DNA from: an uncultured Mucilaginibacter sp.
GTDB taxonomy: Bacteria; Bacteroidota; Bacteroidia; Sphingobacteriales; Sphingobacteriaceae
Assembly: GCF_946479965.1 (NCBI RefSeq)
Contig: NZ_CAMLHX010000068.1
Location: 1 to 21,389, forward strand
Reading direction: 5' to 3'
DNA: 21,389 nucleotides
Positions within the stretch are counted from its first letter, which is position 1. Each line of letters begins with the position of its first letter. The position numbers were made by a program, and so were the translations under genes. This document shows positions 7,770 to 14,834 of this stretch, in pieces. Under the pieces are notes generated by a model. It had not been told where the DNA came from. It did not search any database and saw only the letters and a program-made list of their open reading frames with translations.

Positions 7770-8027
7770 TTAAGCGGTTTTATTTATTTTATCGGCTATT
7801 ACATCAATACAATTTCCAACATTGTACATTTTTTCAGCAGCATCAAAATCTATCTCTATATTGTATTGTGCTTCGGCATCAATAATAATATCAACCAAAT
7901 TGGCTGAATTTATTTTTAGGTCTTTTATCAGATCTGTTTGTTCCGTTAACCCTTCCAGCATCGCTTTATCTTCTGTGTACGGCACCAACACCTTTTTTAA
8001 TTCATTCAGAATCTCTTTTCTGTCCAT
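7770..8027 (-). CDS. Acyl carrier protein (first of two in the locus)
   Basis: An 85-residue phosphopantetheine-binding protein. The attachment serine is probably S41 in DLKINSANLVDI; the usual aspartate before the serine is asparagine here (NS instead of DS). The rest follows the four-helix ACP pattern, with an acidic helix after the serine. Predicted to carry the growing acyl chain for the ketosynthase, dehydratase and reductase encoded upstream. Its ATG shares an A with the ketosynthase stop (TGATG), so translation is probably coupled. It is the last gene of the minus arm, and its sequence differs strongly from the second ACP at 16862-17125, which suggests separate partners. Confidence 0.85.
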   Translation of the reverse strand: MDRKEILNELKKVLVPYTEDKAMLEGLTEQTDLIKDLKINSANLVDIIIDAEAQYNIEIDFDAAEKMYNVGNCIDVIADKINKTA

Positions 8028-9295
8028 CAGTTAAATTTTGATAATATTAAACAGGCGTTTACGTCGCCAAATCCAAAGTTGGCCTTCGCCACAGTATTAA
8101 TCTGCCTGTCTACCTTAGTTGTGGGCAAATTGTTTGACCCAATCGCATCTAAAATTTCCGGCATCGGATCTTCCAGGTTCAAATTTGGATGCGCAAAGTT
8201 ATACTTTAACTGCAAAACTGCAGCAACTGTTTCAATTGAGCCCGCCGCACTTAAAGAATGCCCCACCATTGACTTTAATGAATTAACCAAAGGGAAGTCA
8301 TCGCCATTGCGACCAAGCGCCTTAACCCAGTTCTGTATTTCCATTTTATCGGCTATTGTAGCAGTTAAATGCCCGCAAACTAAGTCAATCGCATCAGCCG
8401 TTATTTCTGCATCGGCCATGGCCTCCTGTATACACCTAACCACCCCTTCAGACGAAGGTGCCGTCATAGTTCCCCCGTTGCGCTGTCCGCCAGAGTTAGT
8501 CGATCCCCCAAGTACTTCGCCGTATATTTTCGCACCGCGGGCCAAGGCGTATTCCATCTCTTCTAAAACCAGAGCACCCGCGCCCGATCCGGGTACGAAT
8601 CCACCTGCAGAGGCGCTCATTGGTCGCGAAGCACGCTCGGGCTCATCGTTATACTTACGCGATAACACGCGCATGGAATCAAATCCGCCGAAAACATATC
8701 TATCTACAAACTCACAACTACCAACAAGCATACGCTTGGCCATGCCATACTTTATATATTCATAACCCATAAATATGGACTGCGTACCTGTAGCGCACGC
8801 TGCAGAATTATTAATTATCTTATTGCCTAAGCCCAACCTACCAGAAATATAAGCGGTAACACCGCTGTTCATTATCTGCTCCACCACGCGCGACCCCAGC
8901 TTTTTAGACTCGTGCGCGTCAACACGATTAATAGCATTTTTAATTACATCGGTATCAGCCACGCTGCTGCCAAAAACACAGCCTGTATCCCAAAGTGGCA
9001 GTTCGCTCACAATTTCATTACCGGCATCTGTCCAGGCATCTAAAGCAGCCTTTATACCGTAAGCAATACCTTTTCCTTTAAGTCCGTACAGGCTGGTTTC
9101 AGTTATGTAGTTCCGCAACACATCCCACTCAAAATCAGGTACTCCCCCAACCTGGCAATTAAATTTAAGCTCTTCGTATTCCGGAAAATGTTTTATACCC
9201 GAAACTCCATTTTGGATAGCCGTTAGAAAATCAGGCACATTTGTTCCGTTTGGCGCCACAACGCCTAAACCTGTTATTACTACCCGATTATTCAT
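8027..9295 (-). CDS. Beta-ketoacyl-ACP synthase, FabF-like
   Basis: At 422 residues it has the length of type II elongating ketosynthases, which add malonyl-ACP units to an acyl chain. The Cys-His-His triad is complete: C167 in SAACATG, H309 in GHLTAT and H346 in KSMVGHS, with K341 nearby, so it should be active and not a chain-length-factor. Two family positions deviate: the first histidine motif reads GHLTAT instead of HGTST, and the late loop reads FGFGDVNA instead of GFGGTNA; this suggests a specialised enzyme, not the primary FabF. It overlaps the dehydratase gene by 8 bp and the ACP start by 1 bp, giving a tightly coupled elongation cassette. Confidence 0.9.
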   Translation of the reverse strand: MNNRVVITGLGVVAPNGTNVPDFLTAIQNGVSGIKHFPEYEELKFNCQVGGVPDFEWDVLRNYITETSLYGLKGKGIAYGIKAALDAWTDAGNEIVSELPLWDTGCVFGSSVADTDVIKNAINRVDAHESKKLGSRVVEQIMNSGVTAYISGRLGLGNKIINNSAACATGTQSIFMGYEYIKYGMAKRMLVGSCEFVDRYVFGGFDSMRVLSRKYNDEPERASRPMSASAGGFVPGSGAGALVLEEMEYALARGAKIYGEVLGGSTNSGGQRNGGTMTAPSSEGVVRCIQEAMADAEITADAIDLVCGHLTATIADKMEIQNWVKALGRNGDDFPLVNSLKSMVGHSLSAAGSIETVAAVLQLKYNFAHPNLNLEDPMPEILDAIGSNNLPTTKVDRQINTVAKANFGFGDVNACLILSKFN

Positions 9296-9755
9296 GCTTG
9301 TTAACAGTCGCGTTTTTTATAATCCCTGAAAATACACCTTTTGCAATTAATTCCGAATCGGCATTATACATTTCTATAGCACATTTAAGTTTACCGAATC
9401 GGAAATACACCTTTTTTGAGGTAACAGTAACTTTTTCGCCGGGCAATACCATTTTATAGAACTCAACATTGGTTGATGTAAGCAGCGGGAACGAATCTTC
9501 ATGCATTTCAAAACCTTCGTGAGGTGCATCACCTAACATTAAATGTATACCTAAAACAACCAAACCTATCTGCGCCATTATTTCTGTTATGATGACACCC
9601 GGCGTTACCGGGTTGCCCGGAAAGTGATCCTCATAAAAAAAAGAATCAGCCTTTAAAGTATACTCGCCTTTAACGCCGTTATCGTCAATGCTCAATATAT
9701 CATCAACAAACAAGAAAGACGATTTGTAAGGAAGATAGTTTAATATGTCGTTCAT
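9288..9755 (-). CDS. 3-hydroxyacyl-ACP dehydratase, FabZ/FabA-like hotdog protein
   Basis: The 155-residue protein carries LPYKSSFLFVDD (8-19) and DHFPGNPVTPGVIITEIMAQ (43-62), the hotdog dehydratase signatures, with catalytic H44 and E58 in the expected places. It should remove water from 3-hydroxyacyl-ACP to give trans-2-enoyl-ACP for the reductase encoded upstream. It belongs to the minus arm, after the SDR gene and an 80-bp repeat-bearing gap, and overlaps the ketosynthase gene by 8 bp. The dedicated partner enzymes suggest a pathway separate from primary fatty acid synthesis (inference). Confidence 0.88.
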   Translation of the reverse strand: MNDILNYLPYKSSFLFVDDILSIDDNGVKGEYTLKADSFFYEDHFPGNPVTPGVIITEIMAQIGLVVLGIHLMLGDAPHEGFEMHEDSFPLLTSTNVEFYKMVLPGEKVTVTSKKVYFRFGKLKCAIEMYNADSELIAKGVFSGIIKNATVNKHE

Positions 9756-9756
9756 T

Positions 9757-9839
9757 TATTAATAGTCATTGGTCATCGTATCACTAGTCATTGGGTATCC
9801 TGCGATAGCTATGAACTATCACCCATGAACTATCAACTA
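9757..9839 (-). repeat. Interspersed intra-operon repeat, copy 1
   Basis: On the minus strand the gap between the SDR stop and the dehydratase start contains TAGTTGAT (9839-9832), GTTCATAGCT (9816-9807) and GACCAATGAC (9774-9765), in the same order as a second copy at 18701-18775 on the plus strand. Inside it, a GATAGTTCATRG unit is tandemly doubled. In both copies the element fills the gap between two genes read in the same direction and has the same orientation relative to transcription. Confidence 0.6.
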
Positions 9840-10634
9840 CCTGCAATGCTCTCCCCCGTCAACATGTATCACAGCACCATTTATCCACGCAGCCTCAGGT
9901 GTACAAAGCAGGTATATAACGTTTGCAACGTCCTCTGGTTTTGTTAATCTTTTAAATGGATTTCTTTGTACGGCACCGGCTAATAAGCGCTCACTATCTG
10001 GTATGCGTTTAAGCGATGGCGTGGCGGTTACGCCAGCTTGTATCAGGTTGGTTTTTAAGCCAAATGGTGCCAGTTCAACTGCCATATAGGTATTTAAACT
10101 TTCTAACGATGCCTTTGCAACCGAAACCGCAGCATAACCCTCCCAATATTTGTGCGATCCTTCGCTGGTCAGTCCGATAACCCTGGCATCTTCGCAAAAA
10201 GCATCAGCAGACAACAAGTCTCGCGACCAATCCAAGATACTTGTAGCCATGGCATAGGTGGTCAGTTGGATGTCGTCAACGCTTAGCGAGGCGCCTTCAT
10301 CGGCCACTAGCGGCTTTAGGTTGCCACGAGCTATAGAATGCAATAGTAGTTTAACCTGGCGCTTTTTATTACTTACAAAATCAGCTATAAAACCTTTTCG
10401 TGCGCTTTCATCTAAAGCGTTAATATTAAACGGGAGTATGGTCACCCCATTTTCAGCGGCAATTTCAGCGAAGTTTTGTTTTACAGCTTTATCAGCAGCG
10501 GCAATTTCGCGGTATAAAACCGCCACGTTCATGCCATGGCCAGCAAGCTTTTTGGTAGTAGCAAAACCAAATCCGCTAGATCCGCCCAGAATAATTGCCC
10601 AACAGCCCGAAAATTGCTTTTTGTTTCTGTCCAC
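9837..10634 (-). CDS. SDR-family enoyl-ACP reductase, FabL-like
   Basis: The 265-residue short-chain dehydrogenase starts at GTG 10634: an in-frame stop lies directly upstream and the next methionine (M35) comes after the nucleotide-binding motif. Seen: cofactor loop GGSSGFG (17-23), LLLHSIARG (97-104 region) like the HSIA segment of enoyl reductases, and the catalytic pair Y167 and K174 with six residues between. Y-x6-K is the spacing of enoyl-ACP reductases (FabI/FabL); ketoreductases of the FabG type have Y-x3-K. The glycine-rich loop is of the classical SDR type as in FabL. It should reduce enoyl-ACP to saturated acyl-ACP. It is the first gene of the minus arm, divergent from the darA/darB arm. 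Confidence 0.82.
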   Translation of the reverse strand: MDRNKKQFSGCWAIILGGSSGFGFATTKKLAGHGMNVAVLYREIAAADKAVKQNFAEIAAENGVTILPFNINALDESARKGFIADFVSNKKRQVKLLLHSIARGNLKPLVADEGASLSVDDIQLTTYAMATSILDWSRDLLSADAFCEDARVIGLTSEGSHKYWEGYAAVSVAKASLESLNTYMAVELAPFGLKTNLIQAGVTATPSLKRIPDSERLLAGAVQRNPFKRLTKPEDVANVIYLLCTPEAAWINGAVIHVDGGEHCR

Positions 10635-10658
10635 TTAACCTTTCTGAAAAATAAACGT

Positions 10659-10687
10659 CTAAAATAGCGTAAATCCTGATATTTTAG
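10659..10687. promoter_or_regulatory. Inverted repeat in the divergent control region
   Basis: CTAAAATA (10659-10666) and TATTTTAG (10680-10687) form a perfect 8-bp inverted repeat with 13 bp between. ATCCT and AGGAT (10673-10677 and 10686-10690) overlap its right half as a second small inverted repeat. It lies between the two outward-reading arms of the locus, where an operator controlling both would be expected. No regulator gene for it was identified. Confidence 0.35.
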
Positions 10688-10725
10688 GATAACCGGGGCA
10701 TATTAGGCTGCCGTGTATAAATAAT

Positions 10726-10733
10726 TATATTTG
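10726..10733 (+). promoter_or_regulatory. Putative -7 box for the darA/darB arm
   Basis: TATATTTG matches TAnnTTTG and ends 24 bp before the ATG at 10758. No TTG lies at the expected -33 position (a CTG is at 10708-10710), so it may need an activator or be weak. Confidence 0.45.
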
Positions 10734-10757
10734 CTCGCCATTACGCTGATTTGATAT

Positions 10758-11249
10758 ATGGGTTTTAAAATAGTCTCTTTTTGTTTTTTTATGCTGATGG
10801 TCGCATCGGTAAACGGAAAAAACCTCCCGCAAAAATTTGACAAGGCGGCGTTTTATGCAGCCATGTCGTCAGGCGATCTCGACGAAGTAAACAAAGAATT
10901 GGATGTCATAACTGCTTCGTCAACCCCAAATAAGGCAGGCTATGAAGGCGCCCTTTTAATGCGCAAAGCTGGTTTGATGAAGCGGCCCGCTGAAAAATTG
11001 AAATACTTTAAAGCGGGAAGGATAAAATTTGACACAGCATTGATGAGCGACCAGGACAATGCCGAATACCGTTTTTTACGCCTTGCCATACAGGAACACG
11101 CACCTAAAATTGTAAAATACAACAAGGACCTCGAGGCGGATAAGCAGTTCATTTTAAAAGAATACAAGAATCTTCCGTCGGTTGTACAACAGGCTATTTT
11201 AGGTTATACAAAAAACTCAAAAATTTTAAAAGCACAGGATCTTGGTTAA
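10758..11249 (+). CDS. Secreted protein of unknown function in the resorcinol locus
   Basis: The 163-residue protein has a signal peptide (1-20, predicted cut VNG|KN) and a mostly helical, charged mature part with a segment EYRFLRLAIQEHAPKIVKY (about 95-113). I cannot name the family. It is the first gene of the plus arm, 3 bp before darA, so it is very probably co-transcribed with the biosynthetic genes. Its export fits a periplasmic step, such as handling the lipid product after ABC export, but no catalytic motif supports an enzyme function. Confidence 0.75.
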   Translation: MGFKIVSFCFFMLMVASVNGKNLPQKFDKAAFYAAMSSGDLDEVNKELDVITASSTPNKAGYEGALLMRKAGLMKRPAEKLKYFKAGRIKFDTALMSDQDNAEYRFLRLAIQEHAPKIVKYNKDLEADKQFILKEYKNLPSVVQQAILGYTKNSKILKAQDLG

Positions 11250-11252
11250 CAT

Positions 11253-12152
11253 ATGAGTAAAAAAGTATTGGCTATTTATTACTCGCAATCAGGCCAATTG
11301 GGCGAGATCATAGAAAATTTCACATCACCGTTAATTGAAGCCGGCGTTTCTGTTGAAACAGTACGCGTAAGGCTGGTTGATGAACCTAAGTTCCCGTGGA
11401 CAGGTGATACATTTTTTAGTGTGATGCCCGATTGCCAACTGGATGTACCCGCTGTTTTAGAGCCATTTGAGTTGAAGGAAACTAAGTATGACCTGATAGT
11501 GCTGGGTTATCAGGCCTGGTTCCTTTCACCAAGCATTCCGTTCAACTCATTGATGCAAACTCCTCAATTAAGAGCTGTACTTAAAAATACGCCAGTAATG
11601 ACCGCCACCGGAGCGCGTAATATGTGGTTGAATGCATTTGTAAGGGTGAAAAAGCTCATTAGAGAAAGCGGCGCAAAACTGGTGGGGAACATAGCCTTAG
11701 TGGATAAGCATCCTAATCCGGTAAGCTTCGTTACTATCTTCCATTGGATGCTGCACGGAAAAAAAGACAGATATCTAAACATTTTCCCGCCTCCGGGTGT
11801 TGCTGATGCGGATATAAAAAATACGCGCGTATTTGGCGCAACTGTTCTTGAACATTTAAATAATTATACTTGGGATGGTTTACAGGATAAACTGGATGCG
11901 CAAAAGGCAGTAGTGTTAAACTACAACCTAATGATCATTGAGGGAGTTGCCGGTAAAATATTCAAGGTTTGGGCAAATTTTATCTCTAAAAGAAAAAACA
12001 AATTGCCCTGGATAAGGGCTTTTAAATATTATTTATTAATTGCTTTTTTTGCAGGTGCGCCAATAGTTATCACAATTGACGGTATATTATTCAGGTTTAC
12101 CTCGCCCAAACGCATCAGGGCAAGGAAACAACATTTTTTAAATTTAAACTAA
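11253..12152 (+). CDS. darA: Dialkylresorcinol biosynthesis protein DarA (aromatase)
   Basis: The 299-residue protein opens with VLAIYYSQSGQLGEII (5-20), a flavodoxin-like fold with an FMN-phosphate loop at SQSGQ (11-15), as in the DarA family often annotated as dialkylresorcinol condensing enzyme. From published work on the family, DarB makes a 2,5-dialkyl-cyclohexane-1,3-dione and DarA oxidises it to the aromatic resorcinol. Seen also: AWFLSPSIPFNS (88-99), and near the C-terminus a hydrophobic stretch (about 259-281) followed by basic residues, which could bind the membrane where the lipid substrate lies. It is 9 bp before darB. The pairing with DarB makes the call secure; the exact acyl chains are unknown. 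Confidence 0.88.
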   Translation: MSKKVLAIYYSQSGQLGEIIENFTSPLIEAGVSVETVRVRLVDEPKFPWTGDTFFSVMPDCQLDVPAVLEPFELKETKYDLIVLGYQAWFLSPSIPFNSLMQTPQLRAVLKNTPVMTATGARNMWLNAFVRVKKLIRESGAKLVGNIALVDKHPNPVSFVTIFHWMLHGKKDRYLNIFPPPGVADADIKNTRVFGATVLEHLNNYTWDGLQDKLDAQKAVVLNYNLMIIEGVAGKIFKVWANFISKRKNKLPWIRAFKYYLLIAFFAGAPIVITIDGILFRFTSPKRIRARKQHFLNLN

Positions 12153-12161
12153 CAAACAGGC

Positions 12162-13301
12162 ATGCCCGTTTATATTACAGATACTTCTAAATTTTTACCT
12201 AATAAACCGGTAGCTAATGATGAAATGGAGGAATACCTCTGTTTCATTAATGGTAAGCCATCCAAATCAAAAAGTATAGTACTGCGCAATAATGCCATTA
12301 CTAACCGCTACTACGCTCTGGAAAAAGGTGGCAAATCAACTCACACCAATGCGCAAATGACGGCGCTGGCGGTTAAGGAATTATTTAAAAATGATCCTGA
12401 AAAAATAAAAGAGATAGACTTATTATCGTGCGGAACGTCGTCACCCGATCAGATGATGCCTTCGCACGGTGTGATGACCCATGGCTGGTTGCCCGAAATG
12501 CGCGCAATTGAGGTGGTGTCGCCGGCAGGCGTATGCTGCGCAGGCATGCATTCGCTTAAATACGCCTATATGGCTGTTAAAACAGGCGATGCTAAACAAG
12601 CCATTGCCACTGGTTCTGAACGTTTTTCGGGGCTGCTGGTAGCTGATGTTTTTGAAGAAGAAGCTCAAAAGCTGAAAGAATTAACTGACAATCCGTTCAT
12701 TGCTTTTCAAAAAGAGTTTTTACGCTGGATGCTTTCTGATGGCGCATCGGCTTTTTTATTAACTGATGAGCCGAACAAAGAAGGCATAAGTTTACGTATT
12801 GACTGGATTGAAGGCGTATCCTACGCTAACGAGATGGAAACCTGTATGTATATGGGTTGCGATAAGGAAAAGGACGGGTCAATAAAAGGCTTTATGGATT
12901 TTACGCCCGAGGAAATAATGACCAAATCCATTTTCAGTGTAAAGCAAGACATTAACCTGCTAAGCGACAACATCGTTCCGCTGGGTGGCAAAAAAATAAA
13001 AGAAATATTTGATCGTAAAGGTCTTTCTGCTAAGGATATCGACTGGTTTTTACCACATATATCCAGCAACTTCTTTAAAAGCAAGATATATGACCTGGTG
13101 GAAATCTATGGTGGCGGTATTCCTTACGAAAAGTGGTTCATTAACTTATTTACTGTAGGCAACGTTGGCGCTGCGTCGGTTTATTTAATGATTGATGAGC
13201 TGTTCCACAGCGATAAACTAAAAAAAGGCGAAAAGATATTGCTGTTGGTACCGGAGAGTTCGCGTTTCTCGTACATGTACGCGATGCTGACAGTGGTTTA
13301 A
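12162..13301 (+). CDS. darB: Ketosynthase/cyclase DarB (KAS III-like)
   Basis: The 379-residue FabH-like enzyme has the Cys-His-Asn triad: C126 in VCCAG, H299 in FLPHISSN and N334 in VGNVGAAS. The N-terminus YITDTSKFLPNKPVANDEM and the segment VLRNNAITNRYYA are characteristic of DarB. Family knowledge: it joins a beta-ketoacyl thioester and an enoyl or acyl thioester and cyclises them to a 1,3-cyclohexanedione, which DarA aromatises. The substrates would come from the ketosynthase, dehydratase and ACPs in this locus or from primary metabolism. The final A of its stop codon is the first base of a 125-bp palindromic repeat, which separates it from the next gene. Confidence 0.9.
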   Translation: MPVYITDTSKFLPNKPVANDEMEEYLCFINGKPSKSKSIVLRNNAITNRYYALEKGGKSTHTNAQMTALAVKELFKNDPEKIKEIDLLSCGTSSPDQMMPSHGVMTHGWLPEMRAIEVVSPAGVCCAGMHSLKYAYMAVKTGDAKQAIATGSERFSGLLVADVFEEEAQKLKELTDNPFIAFQKEFLRWMLSDGASAFLLTDEPNKEGISLRIDWIEGVSYANEMETCMYMGCDKEKDGSIKGFMDFTPEEIMTKSIFSVKQDINLLSDNIVPLGGKKIKEIFDRKGLSAKDIDWFLPHISSNFFKSKIYDLVEIYGGGIPYEKWFINLFTVGNVGAASVYLMIDELFHSDKLKKGEKILLLVPESSRFSYMYAMLTVV

Positions 13302-13425
13302 GCCCCACCCAACCCTCCCCTAAAGGGAGAGGGCTTTATGACGTTGTTACCAAACTGATTTTAGTTAAGTAAATTAAATCTAATTTATAAAACTCTCCCC
13401 CACCGGGGAAGATTTAGAAGGGGCT
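13301..13425. repeat. Palindromic interspersed element of about 125 bp
   Basis: The two ends, 13301-13337 and about 13389-13425, are imperfect inverted repeats of about 37 bp bounded by AGCCCC and GGGGCT. Each end is itself a hairpin: CCCTCCCC-TAAA-GGGAGAGGG on the left and CTCTCCCC-CACC-GGGGAAG on the right. The AT-rich middle codes for nothing. The element begins in the darB stop codon and ends 1 bp before the next ATG, so it fills the gap exactly. C-rich and G-rich elements of this style are scattered in related genomes as I recall them. It could fold in mRNA and reduce or process the transcript between darB and the downstream genes. Confidence 0.7.
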
Positions 13426-13426
13426 A

Positions 13427-13834
13427 ATGAAAAAAGAAGAAGTTCCGCAGGATATGAGCGCTTTGGGTAAAATAACCAAAGAAGTCTGCTATGCTACGGA
13501 CGAAACAGGTAAATATACTACCCAATTAAGCAACGGATGGGACGTTAAAATAACCGCGCTTGATAAAGCCTGGGAGGAAATTGACGACCGCGTTGCCGCC
13601 GCAAAACAAAAAGTATTGAATAGCGAAGCAAGCCCGCTGCTGCTTTTTATGGAGAAAGGGCTAATGGATATAAAGTTGTTAGCAGAATACACCGGATTTT
13701 GGCAATGGCAGGTAAAGAGGCATTTAAAACCTGAAGGGTTTAAAGGTCTATCCGACAAAAAGCTGCAGAAATATGCAGAAGTATTTAATGTAAGCGTTAA
13801 CGATCTGCAAAACATGAATTTTAATGACGCTTGA
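13427..13834 (+). CDS. Small helix-turn-helix-like protein of the resorcinol locus
   Basis: The 135-residue protein has no signal peptide. Its first 75 residues are charged and mixed strand/helix with no known motif. The last 60 (LLLFMEKGLMDIKLLAEYTGFWQWQVKRHL and on, given here in part) resemble a Cro/CI-type helix-turn-helix: a helix with LLAEYTGF, a second helix with WQVKRHL, and an ending KYAEVFNVSVNDL like the last helix of XRE repressors. It may be a local regulator, or a scaffold that kept the fold. Its stop overlaps the start of the BtrH-type gene by 11 bp, so the two are translationally coupled. Function is not established. Confidence 0.7.
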   Translation: MKKEEVPQDMSALGKITKEVCYATDETGKYTTQLSNGWDVKITALDKAWEEIDDRVAAAKQKVLNSEASPLLLFMEKGLMDIKLLAEYTGFWQWQVKRHLKPEGFKGLSDKKLQKYAEVFNVSVNDLQNMNFNDA

Positions 13835-14834
13835 CTTTAACCATATACAAGCCGCCCATTGCGAAAACGGCGTTACTACAAGTTTATTAAGAAACAGCGG
13901 TATACAACAGATCACGGAACCTTTAGCTTTTGGGATAGGTGCCGGTCTTTTTTTTGTATATATTCCTTTTTTAAAGATCAATAACGGGCCGGTAATTGCA
14001 TTTCGCACGCTGCCTGGTTTAATATTCAATCGTACCTGCAAGGCACTGGACATTCCGGTTGTGCGCAAGAAGTTCTACTCAAAAGAAGCTGCAGAGAAAT
14101 TTCTGAATGAACGGCTCGCAGAGGGGCACCCCGTTGGTTGCCAGGTGGGTGTTTACTATCTACCCTATTTCCCCAAAGAGTACCGTTTCCATTTTAACGC
14201 CCATAATATTATTGTTTTTGGTACCGAGGACGGCAATTACCAGGTAAGCGACCCGGTTATGGAAGGGACAAACGTCATGACACCATACGAGCTGGAGCGC
14301 GTACGTTTTGCCAAGGGAGCCCTGGCTCCGAGAGGACAATTATACTATCCCAAAGAACACAAACCGGTTACCGATGAGCAGATAAAACGTGGCATCATTA
14401 GCGGAATTAAAAAGAATGCAAGCAATATGTTGATGCCCGGGCCAATTGCAGGCATTAACGGCATTAGATTTACCGGCAGGCGCATAAAAAAATGGCTCGA
14501 CAAGCTAGGTCCTAAAGAAGCCGGATTATATTTAGCCCAACTTGTGCGCATGCAGGAAGAGATAGGCACAGGCGGCGGCGGTTTTCGGTATATTTACGGG
14601 GCGTTTTTACAGGAGGCTCATCCTTATACTAAACAGGACGAACTGTTGGAAATAGCACAAACTTTTACCGAGAGCGGCGATCTTTGGCGCACTGCGGCTG
14701 TTCATGCTGCGGGAATTTACAAGGGTCGTTTAGGTAGTCAGGCTGATTTTGATACTATGGGCGACTACCTGTTAGAAGTTGCCGAAATTGAGAAAAAAGC
14801 GTTCATCGCGCTAAAAAATATAAAATGGCATTAA
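13824..14834 (+). CDS. BtrH-type acyltransferase (BtrH N-terminal domain protein)
   Basis: The 336-residue cytosolic protein begins with AAHCENGVTTSLLR (10-23) followed by ITEPLAFGIGAGLFF, the pattern of the BtrH N-terminal domain, with C13 as the probable acyl-accepting nucleophile and H12 next to it. A second conserved-looking stretch, FHFNAHNIIVFG (about 117-128), may supply the catalytic histidine, as in papain-like folds. BtrH moves an amino-acyl chain from an ACP onto an aminoglycoside in butirosin synthesis. By analogy this protein may move an acyl group from one of the two ACPs onto the resorcinol or another acceptor (inference). The C-terminal half is helical. It overlaps the genes on both sides by 10-11 bp. 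Confidence 0.8.
   Translation: MTLDFNHIQAAHCENGVTTSLLRNSGIQQITEPLAFGIGAGLFFVYIPFLKINNGPVIAFRTLPGLIFNRTCKALDIPVVRKKFYSKEAAEKFLNERLAEGHPVGCQVGVYYLPYFPKEYRFHFNAHNIIVFGTEDGNYQVSDPVMEGTNVMTPYELERVRFAKGALAPRGQLYYPKEHKPVTDEQIKRGIISGIKKNASNMLMPGPIAGINGIRFTGRRIKKWLDKLGPKEAGLYLAQLVRMQEEIGTGGGGFRYIYGAFLQEAHPYTKQDELLEIAQTFTESGDLWRTAAVHAAGIYKGRLGSQADFDTMGDYLLEVAEIEKKAFIALKNIKWH

Noticed and set aside
8079..8765. Long open frame (228 codons) on the plus strand
   Set aside because: It lies wholly inside the FabF-like ketosynthase gene on the other strand, has no family motif, and the minus-strand frame has all catalytic residues.
13301..13425. Simple rho-independent terminator after darB
   Set aside because: The left hairpin has no T-run after it and pairs with the right end as a 125-bp inverted-repeat element, which fits an interspersed repeat better.
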